Positions 7,644-15,671 of a DNA stretch of 34,119 nt are shown here, piece by piece. The stretch comes from Micromonospora echinofusca (GTDB lineage: Bacteria; Actinomycetota; Actinomycetes; Mycobacteriales; Micromonosporaceae): positions 1-34,119 of the forward strand of contig NZ_WVUH01000025.1 in the NCBI RefSeq assembly GCF_017614955.1. The letters are read 5' to 3'. Within the stretch, counting starts at the first letter, position 1; each line of letters starts with the position of its first letter. A program made the translations under genes and the position numbers. Below the pieces are notes generated by a model. The model saw only the letters and a program-made list of their open reading frames with translations, did no database searches and had not been told where the DNA came from.

Positions 7644-8638
7644 GCCTGCCCTCCCGGCGTGCTGAGTTCCTCGTGGCGGGCGACGATTTCCTTCAACCGC
7701 TGGATGACCGCCTCCCGCACCTCCGGCGGGTCCACGACCCGCACGTCGGGGCCGTACCCGACCAGTCGACCGGCGAGCGTCTCGACGTCGGCGTACGGCA
7801 GCACCAGCCGGTCACCGTCGGCACCGGTGTGCACCTCCTGCGCCCACCGACGCAACCCGGCCGCCCGCCCCGACGCCACCAGCACGGTGGCCCGACCGGA
7901 GCGCTCCACCGGCCCCGACCAGCGCGCCACATGACTGATCAGGTCCACGTCGGCGGGCGGGGTGTAGGCACCCGGCTGACCGACCGGCCGGACCGCGCCG
8001 ACCACCCGGGACAGCCGGAAGCAGCGGGTCGCCCCCCGGTCCAGGTCGTGGCCGACCACGTACCAGCGGCCCTTCCAGCAGACCACCCCCCACGGCTGCA
8101 ACCGACGGCCGGTGGGGGTGTCGCCGTCCGGGGTCCGGTAGTCGAAGTGCACCGTCCGGCGGTCTCGGGCGGCGGCCGTCAACGGCGCGAACGCCGGATC
8201 GACCGTCACCATCGGCTCCACCCCGAGGGTGGCCTGCGGGTCCACGTCGATCCCGGCGGCCCGGAGCTTGGCCAGCCCGGAGGAGGCCGCCGTGGCCAGC
8301 CCGGCGTGCCGCCAGAGCCGCGCGGCGATCCCGACGGCAGCCGCCTCGTCCGGCTCCAACGGGATGTCCGGCAGGGCGTACTCGCGGTGCGCGATCCGGT
8401 AGCCCGGCTCGGTGTCGAAGACGCTGGCCGTACCGGTCTCCAGGGGGACCCCGAGTTCCCGCAGCTCGGCCTTGTCCCGCTCGAACTTGCGCTGGAACGC
8501 CTCGTGGTCCCGCGCGTCGGAGGGATCGTGCTCGTATCCGGGCACGGTGGCAGCGATCTGCGCGGCGGTCAGGAACCGTCGCGTGGAGAGCAGGCAGATC
8601 ACCAGGTTGACCAGGCGTTCGGTGCGGGTCCGCGACAC
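7640..8638 (-). CDS. pafB: WYL-domain transcription regulator PafB
   Basis: A 332-residue paralogue of PafC. It has an N-terminal HTH (residues ~5-75, RTERLVNLVICLLSTRRFLT) and a WYL domain with KGRWYVVGHDLDRGATRCFRLSR around residues 195-220. A C-terminal ligand-binding-like extension, ending near VREAVIQRLKEIV, follows. It is predicted to act with PafC as a heteromeric DNA-damage-responsive activator. I choose GTG 8638 because TAGCGT ends 7 bases upstream and because the conserved HTH begins at once; a GTG at 8677 would add 13 residues without either signal. It diverges from the CDF transporter gene and is first in the pafB-pafC-tatA-tatC run. Confidence 0.92.
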   Translation of the reverse strand: MSRTRTERLVNLVICLLSTRRFLTAAQIAATVPGYEHDPSDARDHEAFQRKFERDKAELRELGVPLETGTASVFDTEPGYRIAHREYALPDIPLEPDEAAAVGIAARLWRHAGLATAASSGLAKLRAAGIDVDPQATLGVEPMVTVDPAFAPLTAAARDRRTVHFDYRTPDGDTPTGRRLQPWGVVCWKGRWYVVGHDLDRGATRCFRLSRVVGAVRPVGQPGAYTPPADVDLISHVARWSGPVERSGRATVLVASGRAAGLRRWAQEVHTGADGDRLVLPYADVETLAGRLVGYGPDVRVVDPPEVREAVIQRLKEIVARHEELSTPGGQA

Positions 8639-8645
8639 CTGCAAG

Positions 8646-8651
8646 ACGCTA
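8646..8651 (-). promoter_or_regulatory. Leaderless -10 element of pafB
   Basis: TAGCGT on the minus strand ends 7 bases before GTG 8638. It decides the pafB start over the upstream GTG at 8677. Confidence 0.6.
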
Positions 8652-8700
8652 GCAGCCCACCCGTTCGGGTCGTGCACCCACGCGGGCGTGGCGTGCAGGT

Positions 8701-8717
8701 GCAGGTCGGCGACCTGC
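8701..8717. promoter_or_regulatory. 17-bp palindrome between pafB and CDF gene
   Basis: Bases 8701-8708 and 8710-8717 are perfect reverse complements (8 bp) around a single G. The site lies 20 bases upstream of the CDF -10 hexamer and about 50 bases upstream of the pafB -10, a good position for an operator. No regulator is identified. Confidence 0.4.
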
Positions 8718-8736
8718 GGCCGGAACCACCCGGTCG

Positions 8737-8742
8737 TAGGGT
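8737..8742 (+). promoter_or_regulatory. Leaderless -10 element of the CDF transporter gene
   Basis: TAGGGT ends 6 bases before GTG 8749. No Shine-Dalgarno site is present. Confidence 0.6.
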
Positions 8743-8748
8743 GACCTG

Positions 8749-9687
8749 GTGTCCGAGGAGCGGGAAGCGAATGCCGAGAGCGTCGGCACGGTGATCGTAG
8801 CCGGCGGCGCGAACCTCGCCATCGCCGCCGCCAAGCTCGTCGCCGGGGTGATCTCCGGTTCCGCGGCGATGCTCTCCGAGGCGGCCCACTCCCTGGCCGA
8901 CACCACCACCGAGGTGCTCCTCTACACCGCGCTCCGCCGGGGCGCGCGGCCCGCCGACAGCACCCACCCCTTCGGGTACGGCAAGGAAAGCTACGTGTGG
9001 GCGTTCCTGGCGGCGATCTTCACGTTCGTGGCCGGCGCCGGGTTCTCCATCACCCACGGGGTCACCACGATCCTGGTGCACAAGCACAGCGGCGAGTACC
9101 TGGTGTCGTACATCGTGCTCGCGGTGTCGTTCGCCATCGAGTCGGTCTCCCTGGCCCGCGCGGTACGTCAGGTCCGCCGGGAGTCCCGACGCTGGGAGAC
9201 CAGCCCCGCCCGGTACCTGCGGCACACCGCCGACACGGCGGTCAAGGCGGTGTTCCTGGAGGACAGCGCCGCGCTGATCGGCCTGCTGCTGGCCGCCGCC
9301 GGTGTCGGGCTGTCCGAGCTGACCGGGGACGAGCTGTACGACGGCCTCGCCTCCATCGCGATCGGGATCCTGCTGCTGGTGGTGGCCGCGGTACTCGGTC
9401 GCAGCAACATCTCCCTGCTGGTCGGTCGGGCGGTGCCGGCCCGGCTGCGCGGCGGCATCGAGCAGGAACTGGTCGACCTGCCGGCGGTGCGCCGGGTGCA
9501 CACCCTGCTGACCATGCAGCTCGGCCCGGACGACGTGCTGGTTGCCGCCAAGGTCGACTTCGACGACGACGCGTCCGGCGCGGTCATCGAACACACCGCC
9601 GACGAAGCCGAACGTCGCCTCACCGCCCGGTACCCGTCGGTGCGCTACGTCTTCCTGGACCCCACCGGCGAGCAACGCGACCTGTGA
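8749..9687 (+). CDS. Cation diffusion facilitator family transporter
   Basis: A 312-residue CDF-family proton antiporter, probably exporting a divalent metal ion such as zinc, iron or manganese. The TM2 site is HSLAD (His47, Asp51), followed by the loop HPFGYGKE (73-80) typical of CDF proteins. The later site is in FLEDSAALIGL, with Glu-Asp in place of the usual HxxxD, as in a subset of the family, so metal choice is uncertain. About six membrane helices precede a cytoplasmic domain (residues ~215-312). GTG 8749 is preceded by a leaderless -10. The gene diverges from pafB, and nothing in the sequence links it functionally to the proteasome genes. Confidence 0.92.
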   Translation: MSEEREANAESVGTVIVAGGANLAIAAAKLVAGVISGSAAMLSEAAHSLADTTTEVLLYTALRRGARPADSTHPFGYGKESYVWAFLAAIFTFVAGAGFSITHGVTTILVHKHSGEYLVSYIVLAVSFAIESVSLARAVRQVRRESRRWETSPARYLRHTADTAVKAVFLEDSAALIGLLLAAAGVGLSELTGDELYDGLASIAIGILLLVVAAVLGRSNISLLVGRAVPARLRGGIEQELVDLPAVRRVHTLLTMQLGPDDVLVAAKVDFDDDASGAVIEHTADEAERRLTARYPSVRYVFLDPTGEQRDL

Positions 9688-9728
9688 CCCGACCGGGCCC
9701 CCGCGTCACGCCCCGGCGACCACGCGGT

Positions 9729-9734
9729 TACCGT
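9729..9734 (+). promoter_or_regulatory. Leaderless -10 element of the DUF3866 gene
   Basis: TACCGT ends 7 bases before ATG 9742. The in-frame GTG at 9733 overlaps the hexamer and is therefore a poorer start. Confidence 0.5.
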
Positions 9735-9741
9735 GCCGGGC

Positions 9742-10833
9742 ATGGTGCGATGGCGGTCCGGCACGGTCACGACGGTACGGCGGCGGTGGCCCGGCGCGGT
9801 GGAACTGGAGGTCACCCTCGCCGACGGGGGCGACATGCGGGCGCTGGCCTACCCCGCGCTGGTGGGTGAGCCGGAACCGGGCGACCGGGTGCTGCTCAAC
9901 GCCTCGGCCCTGCTGATGGGGCTCGGCACCGGCGGGTACGCCCTGGTGGTGGCGCTACCGGACCGGCTGCCGGCGGACCCGCCCGACGCCCGGGACACCC
10001 GGGACGCCGGTCACCTGGTCAAGGCCCGGTACACCCCGCTGCAACCGATCCTGCTCGGCGTCGACGAGGACGCCTCACCGCACCGGGCCGCGCTGGTCGA
10101 CGCCGACGACCTGGCCGGGCTGCCGGTGGTCACCGCCGACCTGCACTCGGCGCTGCCGGCGATCCTGGCCGGGATCCACGCCGAGACGCCCACCGCGCGG
10201 GTGGCGTACCTGCTGACCGACGGGGGTGCCCTGCCGGCCTGGTTCTCCCGCACCCTGGCCGGCCTGCGTACCGAGCTGGTCGGCACGGTCAGCGTCGGGC
10301 AGGCCTTCGGGGGTGACCTGGAGGCGACCAACCTGCACAGCGGCCTGCTCGCCGCCCGGCACGTGCTCGACGCCGAGGTGGCGATCGTCGCCCAGGGGCC
10401 CGGCAACCTGGGCACCGGCACCCGGTGGGGGTTCTCCGGGGTCGCGGTCGGCGAGGCGGTCAACGCGATCGCCACGCTGGGCGGTCGCCCGGTCGGCTCG
10501 CTGCGGATCTCCGACGCCGACCCGCGCCCCCGGCACCGGGGGCTGTCCCACCACAGCGCCACGGCGTACGGCCGGGTCGCCCTCGCCCCGGCCGACCTGG
10601 TGCTGCCGGACGGGCTGGAGCCGGCGCTGGCCGCCGAGGTGGCGGCGGCGGTGGCCCCCCTGGCGGACCGGCACCGGATCGTGACCGTGCCGACCGACGG
10701 CCTCGACGCGGCACTGCGGGCCAGTCCGGTGCCGCTGTCGACGATGGGGCGGGGACTGGACGCCGACCACGCCTACTTCCTGGCCGCCGCCGCTGCCGGC
10801 CGGTACGCCGCCCGGCTCGCCGCGACCGGCTGA
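9742..10833 (+). CDS. DUF3866 family protein
   Basis: A 363-residue protein that I recognise as the DUF3866 family of actinobacteria and some Firmicutes; its biochemical role is unknown. It opens with a small beta-rich region (residues ~1-60), followed by an alpha/beta body. Conserved-looking stretches are VAYLLTDGGALPAWFS, GDLEATNLHSGLL, VAQGPGNLGTGTRWGFSG and RHRGLSHHSATAYGR. The His-rich RGLSHHSATAYG and the Gly-rich loops suggest a phosphate- or metal-binding site, but this is inference. No signal peptide or membrane segment is visible. It lies 54 bases after the CDF gene on the same strand but has its own candidate -10. It converges on the small membrane-protein gene. Confidence 0.85.
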   Translation: MVRWRSGTVTTVRRRWPGAVELEVTLADGGDMRALAYPALVGEPEPGDRVLLNASALLMGLGTGGYALVVALPDRLPADPPDARDTRDAGHLVKARYTPLQPILLGVDEDASPHRAALVDADDLAGLPVVTADLHSALPAILAGIHAETPTARVAYLLTDGGALPAWFSRTLAGLRTELVGTVSVGQAFGGDLEATNLHSGLLAARHVLDAEVAIVAQGPGNLGTGTRWGFSGVAVGEAVNAIATLGGRPVGSLRISDADPRPRHRGLSHHSATAYGRVALAPADLVLPDGLEPALAAEVAAAVAPLADRHRIVTVPTDGLDAALRASPVPLSTMGRGLDADHAYFLAAAAAGRYAARLAATG

Positions 10834-10873
10834 GGTCGGCCGGGCGGTCGACGCGCCGGTACCGACGGTGGTG

Positions 10874-11065
10874 TCAGGACAGGAAGATCAGGGCGAGCCA
10901 GCCGCCGACCATCAGCACCAGGGCGAGCGCCAGCACCCAGGTCGGCACCTTGTACTCGCCACGACGGTTGCGTTCGACCTCTTCGCGGATCTTCTGCCGG
11001 CGCCGCTCGATGAAGTTCTGCCGCTCGGTGCGGCCGGAACGGTCGGATGGTTGCGGGAACGTCAT
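10874..11065 (-). CDS. Small C-terminally anchored membrane protein
   Basis: A 63-residue protein of no family that I can name. The first 40 residues are polar and strongly charged (RTERQNFIERRRQKIREEVERNRRG). A single membrane helix (residues ~42-62, VLALALVLMVGGWLALIFLS) ends the protein, so it is probably tail-anchored with a basic cytoplasmic part. ATG 11065 is preceded by TACGCT with a 9-base gap and no Shine-Dalgarno site; a GTG at 11137 would overlap pafA and is rejected. It lies just downstream of pafA on the same strand but beyond a strong hairpin, so it is probably transcribed separately. Confidence 0.75.
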   Translation of the reverse strand: MTFPQPSDRSGRTERQNFIERRRQKIREEVERNRRGEYKVPTWVLALALVLMVGGWLALIFLS

Positions 11066-11074
11066 AGTTGCACC

Positions 11075-11080
11075 AGCGTA
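11075..11080 (-). promoter_or_regulatory. Candidate leaderless -10 of the small tail-anchored gene
   Basis: TACGCT on the minus strand ends 9 bases before ATG 11065, at the long end of the spacing range seen here. Confidence 0.4.
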
Positions 11081-11084
11081 CCGT

Positions 11085-11128
11085 CGTGCCGGGAGGGGCC
11101 GGCGGGTGCCGCACCCCCTCCCGGCACG
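11085..11128 (-). terminator. Hairpin terminator after pafA
   Basis: Bases 11085-11098 and 11115-11128 are perfect reverse complements (14 bp) with a 16-base GC-rich loop. The hairpin begins 5 bases after the pafA stop and has no U-tract. It separates pafA from the small gene downstream. Confidence 0.7.
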
Positions 11129-11133
11129 AGGGC

Positions 11134-12492
11134 TCACATGCTGGCGATCAGACGCTCGACCCGCTCGTCGTACGCCCGGAACGGGTCCTTGCAGAGCACG
11201 GTCCGCTGGGCCTGGTCGTTGAGCTTGAGGTGCACCCAGTCGACGGTGAAGTCCCGGCGCTTCTCCTGGGCGTGCCGGATGAACTCGCCCCGCAGCCGGG
11301 CCCGGGTGGTCTGCGGCGGGGTCTCCTTGGCCTCGAAGATCTCCAGGTCGGTGGCGATCCGGTCGACCTGGCCGCGCCGCTCCAGCAGCCCGTAGAGCCC
11401 CCGGCCGCGCCGCAGGTCGTGGTAGGCGAGGTCCATCTGGGCGATCCGTGGGTGGGACAGCGGCAGGTCGTGCTTGGCCTGGTACTTCTCGATCAGCCGC
11501 AGCTTGGTGACCCAGTCGATCTCCCGGGCCACCGGTTCGAGGTCACCGGTCTCCACCGCCCGCAGTACCCGGCCCCAGAGCTCCACCACCCGCTTCGCGG
11601 TCTGGTCCCCGCCCCGGCGCTCGACGAACTCGACCGCCTTCGCGAGGTATTCCTGCTGGATCTCCAGCGCGCTGACCTCCTTGCCGGAGGCGAGCCGGAT
11701 CTTGCGCCGGCCGGTGATGTCGTGGGACACCTCGCGGATCGCCCGGATCGGGTTCTCCAGGGAGAGGTCGCGCATCACCACGCCGGCCTCGATCATGCGC
11801 AGCACCAGGTCGGCGGTGCCGACCTTGAGCAGGGTGGTGACCTCGTTCATGTTCGAGTCACCGACGATGACGTGCAGCCGCCGGTAGCGTTCGGCGTCGG
11901 CGTGCGGCTCGTCCCGGGTGTTGATGATCGGTCGGCTCCGGGTGGTGGCCGAGGAGACCCCCTCCCAGATGTGCTCGGCCCGCTGCGACAGGCAGTAGAC
12001 CGCGCCGCGTGGGGTCTGGAGCACCTTTCCGGCGCCGCAGATGAGCTGCCGGGTGACCAGGAACGGGATCAGCACGTCGGCGAGCCGGCCGAACTCACCG
12101 TGCCGGGACACGAGGTAGTTCTCATGGCAACCGTAGGAGTTGCCGGCCGAGTCGGTGTTGTTCTTGAACAGGTAGATCTCGCCCGCGATCCCCTCGTCGT
12201 GCAGCCGCTTCTCCGCGTCGATGAGCAGCCCCTCCAGGATCCGCTCACCGGCCCGGTCGTGGGCGACCAGGTCGGCGACCGAGTCGCACTCGGGGGTGGC
12301 GTACTCGGGGTGGGACCCGACATCCAGATAGAGCCGGGCACCGTTACGCAGGAAGACGTTGCTCGACCTCCCCCAGGACACCACCCGGCGGAAGAGGTAA
12401 CGGGCGACCTCGTCGGGGGACAGCCGCCGCTGCCCGCGGTACGTGCAGGTGACGCCGTACTCGGTCTCAAGGCCGAAGATTCGCCGCTCCAT
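11134..12492 (-). CDS. pafA: Pup-protein ligase PafA
   Basis: A 452-residue carboxylate-amine ligase that phosphorylates the C-terminal glutamate of Pup with ATP and joins it to substrate lysines. The N-terminal FGLETEYG carries the nucleotide/Mg-binding Glu9. The catalytic Asp57 lies in [13 protein letters not shown]. The [16 protein letters not shown] and [11 protein letters not shown] blocks are shared with Dop and glutamine synthetase-like folds. The Dop-specific N-terminal loop is absent, which tells it from Dop. The length matches the family. ATG 12492 follows a leaderless -10. It is separated from prcA by the rfb genes and from pafBC by three other genes, unlike mycobacteria where pafA-pafB-pafC are adjacent. 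Confidence 0.97.
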   Translation of the reverse strand: MERRIFGLETEYGVTCTYRGQRRLSPDEVARYLFRRVVSWGRSSNVFLRNGARLYLDVGSHPEYATPECDSVADLVAHDRAGERILEGLLIDAEKRLHDEGIAGEIYLFKNNTDSAGNSYGCHENYLVSRHGEFGRLADVLIPFLVTRQLICGAGKVLQTPRGAVYCLSQRAEHIWEGVSSATTRSRPIINTRDEPHADAERYRRLHVIVGDSNMNEVTTLLKVGTADLVLRMIEAGVVMRDLSLENPIRAIREVSHDITGRRKIRLASGKEVSALEIQQEYLAKAVEFVERRGGDQTAKRVVELWGRVLRAVETGDLEPVAREIDWVTKLRLIEKYQAKHDLPLSHPRIAQMDLAYHDLRRGRGLYGLLERRGQVDRIATDLEIFEAKETPPQTTRARLRGEFIRHAQEKRRDFTVDWVHLKLNDQAQRTVLCKDPFRAYDERVERLIASM

Positions 12493-12498
12493 GGTCTG

Positions 12499-12504
12499 AC
12501 ATTA
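12499..12504 (-). promoter_or_regulatory. Leaderless -10 element of pafA
   Basis: TAATGT on the minus strand ends 6 bases before ATG 12492. Confidence 0.6.
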
Positions 12505-12544
12505 GCCGCCCGGAGGCCCGGTTGGGCAGCGCTCGTCCGGGCGT

Positions 12545-12587
12545 GCCGGGCGGATCCGGCCCCGGAGCGGAACCGGACCGGCCCGGC
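12545..12587 (-). terminator. Possible bulged hairpin after rfbA
   Basis: GCCGGGC at 12545-12551 pairs with GCCCGGC at 12581-12587. An inner 5-bp stem (12555-12559 with 12573-12577) extends it after internal loops. It begins 6 bases beyond the rfbA stop. It is imperfect and without a U-tract, so only a weak terminator call. Confidence 0.35.
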
Positions 12588-12593
12588 GGCAGG

Positions 12594-13466
12594 TCATCGA
12601 CGTCCCTCGGCCAGCAGGTCGAGCAGATAGTTGCCGTAGCCACTGCGGGTGAGCGGGTCCGCCAACTCGGCCAACTGACGGTCGTCGATGAGCCCGGCGC
12701 GCCAGACCGCCTCCTCCAGGCAGCCGATCTTCATGCCCTGCCGCTCCTCGATGACCCGGACGAACTCGGCCGCCTGCATCATCGCGTGGAACGTCCCGGT
12801 GTCCAGCCAGGCGGTGCCCCGGTCCAGCACCGTCACGGTCAGTTGCCCCGCCTCCCGGTACGCCTCGTTGACCGCGGTGATCTCCAGCTCGCCCCGCTCG
12901 CTCGGGGTGAGCCCGGCGGCGATCTCCACCACCTGGTTGTCGTAGAAGTACAGGCCGGGCACCACGTAACGGGACTTCGGCTTGGCCGGTTTCTCCTCGA
13001 TGGACAGCACCTGACCGGCGGCGTCGAACTCCACCACGCCGTACGCCTGCGGATTGGCCACCGGGTAGGCGAAGATCCGCCCGCCGACCGGCCCGCCCTG
13101 CTCGGCGAGCTGCCGGTTCAGCCCCACCCCGTGGAAGATGTTGTCGCCCAGGATCAGGGCCACCGACTCGTCGCCGATGAAGTCGGCGCCGAGCACGAAC
13201 GCCTGGGCGATCCCCTCCGGGCGGGGTTGCACCGCATAGGACAGTCGCAGCCCGTACCGGCTGCCGTCGCCGAGCAGCCGCCGGAACTGCGCCTGGTCGT
13301 CGGCGGTGGTCACGACGAGGATCTCCCGCACCCCGGACATCACCAGGGTGGAGAGCGGATAGTAGATCATCGGTTTGTCGAAGACCGGCATGAGCTGTTT
13401 CGACACAGCCCGGGTCACCGGCCACAGACGAGAGCCGGCGCCGCCGGCCAGCACGATTCCACGCAC
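12594..13466 (-). CDS. rfbA: Glucose-1-phosphate thymidylyltransferase
   Basis: A 290-residue RfbA/RmlA enzyme that joins dTTP and glucose-1-phosphate to dTDP-glucose, the first step of dTDP-sugar synthesis. The N-terminal [20 protein letters not shown] is the nucleotide-binding signature, with Ser in place of the more usual Thr. YYPLSTLM, GDNIFHG and EKPAKPKS follow, as in the short RmlA class, and the length is typical. GTG 13466 is preceded by a leaderless -10. It is transcribed away from rfbB, and the 99-base gap between them must hold both promoters. The product could feed rhamnose or deoxysugar natural-product glycosylation; rfbC is not in this window. Confidence 0.96.
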   Translation of the reverse strand: MRGIVLAGGAGSRLWPVTRAVSKQLMPVFDKPMIYYPLSTLVMSGVREILVVTTADDQAQFRRLLGDGSRYGLRLSYAVQPRPEGIAQAFVLGADFIGDESVALILGDNIFHGVGLNRQLAEQGGPVGGRIFAYPVANPQAYGVVEFDAAGQVLSIEEKPAKPKSRYVVPGLYFYDNQVVEIAAGLTPSERGELEITAVNEAYREAGQLTVTVLDRGTAWLDTGTFHAMMQAAEFVRVIEERQGMKIGCLEEAVWRAGLIDDRQLAELADPLTRSGYGNYLLDLLAEGRR

Positions 13467-13472
13467 GACGGA

Positions 13473-13478
13473 AGCCTA
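13473..13478 (-). promoter_or_regulatory. Leaderless -10 element of rfbA
   Basis: TAGGCT on the minus strand ends 6 bases before GTG 13466. Confidence 0.6.
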
Positions 13479-13550
13479 GAACCTCCGGGCACCGGACACC
13501 GCCCAGCGTGTCGAAAATTTTACTCAGCGTGATTAGCTCAGTTCAGGGCG

Positions 13551-13556
13551 TAGACT
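13551..13556 (+). promoter_or_regulatory. Candidate leaderless -10 of rfbB
   Basis: TAGACT ends 9 bases before GTG 13566. It sits downstream of an unusually AT-rich stretch (13511-13540), which may help promoter opening. Confidence 0.5.
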
Positions 13557-13565
13557 TCCGCAGCT

Positions 13566-14678
13566 GTGAGGATCCTCGTCACCGGCGGCGCCGGGTTCAT
13601 CGGTTCGGCATACGTCCGGATGCTGCTCGACGGCCGGGCCGCCCCCCTCGCCCCGGGCGCCGTCACCGTCCTGGACAAGCTCACCTACTGCGGCAACCGG
13701 GCCAATCTGGACCCGGTACGCGACGATCCCCGACTACGGTTCGTGCACGGCGACATCTGCGACGCCGACCTGGTCGACGCCGTGGTCGCCGGGCAGGACG
13801 TGATCGTCCACTTCGCCGCCGAGTCGCACGTGGACCGCTCGATCGTCGGCGCCGCGCCCTTCGTCACCACCAACGTGCTCGGCACCCAGACCCTGCTCGA
13901 CGCGGCGCTACGGCACGGCACCGGCCGGTTCGTGCACATCTCCACCGACGAGGTCTACGGCTCCATCGCGCACGGCTCCTGGACCGAGGAGACCCCCCTG
14001 GCGCCGAACTCGCCGTACGCCGCCGCCAAGGCCGGCGCCGACCTGCTCGCCCTCGCCTACCACCGCACCCACGGCATGGACGTCGTCGTCACCCGGTGCT
14101 CCAACAACTACGGGCCCTACCAGTACCCGGAGAAGATCATCCCGCTCTTCGTCACCCGGCTGCTCGACGGCGGCACCGTCGGCCTCTACGGTGACGGCGG
14201 CAACGTCCGCGACTGGCTGCACGTCGACGACCACTGCGCCGGCATCGCCCTGGTCCAGGAGAAGGGGCGCCCCGGCGAGGTCTACCACATCGGCGGCGGC
14301 ACCGAACTGACCAACCGCGACCTGACCGCCCGGCTGCTGGAGGCGTGCGGCGCCGGCTGGGAGCAGGTCACCGCGGTCCCCGACCGCAAGGGCCACGACC
14401 GGCGCTACTCGCTGGACATCACCAAAATCCGCAACGAACTGGGGTACGCCCCCCGCGTCGACCTGGCGACCGGGCTCGCCGACACGGTCCGCTGGTACCG
14501 GGAGAACCGCTCCTGGTGGGAACCGCTGAGCGGCCGGGCCGGTACGACCGCAGCCGGTGACGGCACCGCACCCGGCGGCACCGGCGGGTCGGCCGGTACC
14601 GGTGACCCCGGCACTCCCCGCCCCGACCGGCCGGCCGAAGCGGGCACCGCCGACACAGCCGTCGGATCGGCCTGGTGA
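13566..14678 (+). CDS. rfbB: dTDP-glucose 4,6-dehydratase with low-complexity tail
   Basis: A 370-residue extended short-chain dehydrogenase that converts dTDP-glucose to dTDP-4-keto-6-deoxyglucose with bound NAD. The Rossmann motif TGGAGFIGS is at the N-terminus, HISTDEVYG carries the catalytic Asp-Glu pair, and SPYAAAKAGAD carries the YxxxK. VTRCSNNYGPYQYPEKIIP is the family block. The catalytic protein ends near residue 325 (WYRENRSWWEPL). The last ~45 residues are a Gly/Thr/Ala/Pro-rich, probably disordered tail not expected in RmlB. The stop overlaps the rfbD GTG (GTGA), so the two are translationally coupled. Confidence 0.96.
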   Translation: MRILVTGGAGFIGSAYVRMLLDGRAAPLAPGAVTVLDKLTYCGNRANLDPVRDDPRLRFVHGDICDADLVDAVVAGQDVIVHFAAESHVDRSIVGAAPFVTTNVLGTQTLLDAALRHGTGRFVHISTDEVYGSIAHGSWTEETPLAPNSPYAAAKAGADLLALAYHRTHGMDVVVTRCSNNYGPYQYPEKIIPLFVTRLLDGGTVGLYGDGGNVRDWLHVDDHCAGIALVQEKGRPGEVYHIGGGTELTNRDLTARLLEACGAGWEQVTAVPDRKGHDRRYSLDITKIRNELGYAPRVDLATGLADTVRWYRENRSWWEPLSGRAGTTAAGDGTAPGGTGGSAGTGDPGTPRPDRPAEAGTADTAVGSAW

Positions 14679-15595
14679 GCGGCCCTTCCGGGGTGACCGG
14701 CCGCTGGCTGGTCACCGGGGCCGACGGGATGCTCGGCCGTGACCTGGTCGCCGTCCTCGCCGCCGCCGGTCGACCCGTCACCGCGACGACGCGGCGGGAC
14801 CTGGACATCACCGACCCGGACGCGGTCCGCGCCGCCGTCGACGGCCACGAACTGGTGCTCAACACCGCCGCCTGGACCGACGTCGACGGCGCCGAGCAGC
14901 AGGAGGCCGCCGCGACCCGGGTCAACGGCACGGGTGCCGGGTACCTGGCCGCCAGCTGCGCGGCCACCGGTGCCCGCCTCGTCCACGTCTCCACCGACTA
15001 CGTCTTCGCCGGGGAGGCCACCGAGCCGTACCCCGAGGACGCCCCCACCGCCCCGGTCAACGCCTACGGCCGCAGCAAACTGGCCGGTGAACGGGCCGTC
15101 CTGACCCGGCTCCCGGAACACGGCTACGTGGTCCGCACCGCCTGGCTCTACGCCACCCACGGGCACAACTTCGTCCGGACGGTGCTCCGGCTCGCCACCG
15201 AACGTCCGCACCTCGACATCGTCGACGACCAGGTCGGCCAGCCCACCTGGTCGTACCTGCTGGCGGGCCGGCTGGTCGAGCTGGCCGACGCGGCGGTCGC
15301 CGGTCAGGCGCCCGCCGGGATCTACCACGGCACCTGCACCGGGCAGACCAGCTGGTACGGCCTGGCCCGGGCGGTGTTCGCCCGGTCCGGCCTGGACCCG
15401 GAACGGATCCGGCCGGTCGACTCCGGGCACTTCCCCCGACCCGCCCGCCGGCCCACGTACGGCGTGCTGGGTCACCAGCGGTGGGCCGCCGCCGGGCTGG
15501 CGCCGCTGCCACACTGGCAGGAGACGCTGGGCGCGGCTCTCGCCGGCCGGCGGAGTGTCACCGAGGTGCCCCCGCCGGCCGTGCTGCCGGGCTGA
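14675..15595 (+). CDS. rfbD: dTDP-4-dehydrorhamnose reductase
   Basis: A 306-residue short-chain dehydrogenase that reduces dTDP-4-keto-L-rhamnose to dTDP-L-rhamnose with NAD(P)H. The dinucleotide motif is VTGADGMLG, then NTAAWTDVDGAE, HVSTDYVFAG and the catalytic YGRSKLAGE (YxxxK). DDQVGQPTW near residue 187 is typical of RmlD. The GTG start overlaps the rfbB stop by four bases. Its substrate requires the epimerase RfbC, which I do not find here; it must be encoded elsewhere, or the enzyme serves another deoxysugar route. It converges on prcA. Confidence 0.95.
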   Translation: MSGPSGVTGRWLVTGADGMLGRDLVAVLAAAGRPVTATTRRDLDITDPDAVRAAVDGHELVLNTAAWTDVDGAEQQEAAATRVNGTGAGYLAASCAATGARLVHVSTDYVFAGEATEPYPEDAPTAPVNAYGRSKLAGERAVLTRLPEHGYVVRTAWLYATHGHNFVRTVLRLATERPHLDIVDDQVGQPTWSYLLAGRLVELADAAVAGQAPAGIYHGTCTGQTSWYGLARAVFARSGLDPERIRPVDSGHFPRPARRPTYGVLGHQRWAAAGLAPLPHWQETLGAALAGRRSVTEVPPPAVLPG

Positions 15596-15671
15596 CCGCC
15601 GCGTTCCCGGGTTGCCCCGGGCTGGTTGTCCGACGGTCGACTCGACTGCCCCGGGCCGCAGCCCGACCGGG
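15596..15671. other. Convergent gap between rfbD and prcA
   Basis: It contains CCCGGG-centred repeats (15605-15620 and around 15650-15656). A short perfect stem, 15660-15665 with 15668-15673, overlaps the prcA stop codon. These could end transcription from either side, but no strong terminator stands out. Confidence 0.3.

Noticed and set aside
11066-11137. 24-residue extension of the small tail-anchored protein into pafA
   Set aside because: It overlaps the pafA stop and a terminator hairpin. ATG 11065 has a candidate -10 and fits the composition.
11068-12630. 520-residue open frame opposite pafA
   Set aside because: It is an antisense shadow of a gene with all PafA motifs, with no recognisable domain of its own.
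12594-15595. A complete rhamnose operon with rfbC
   Set aside because: All frames around rfbA, rfbB and rfbD were read. No cupin-fold epimerase is present.
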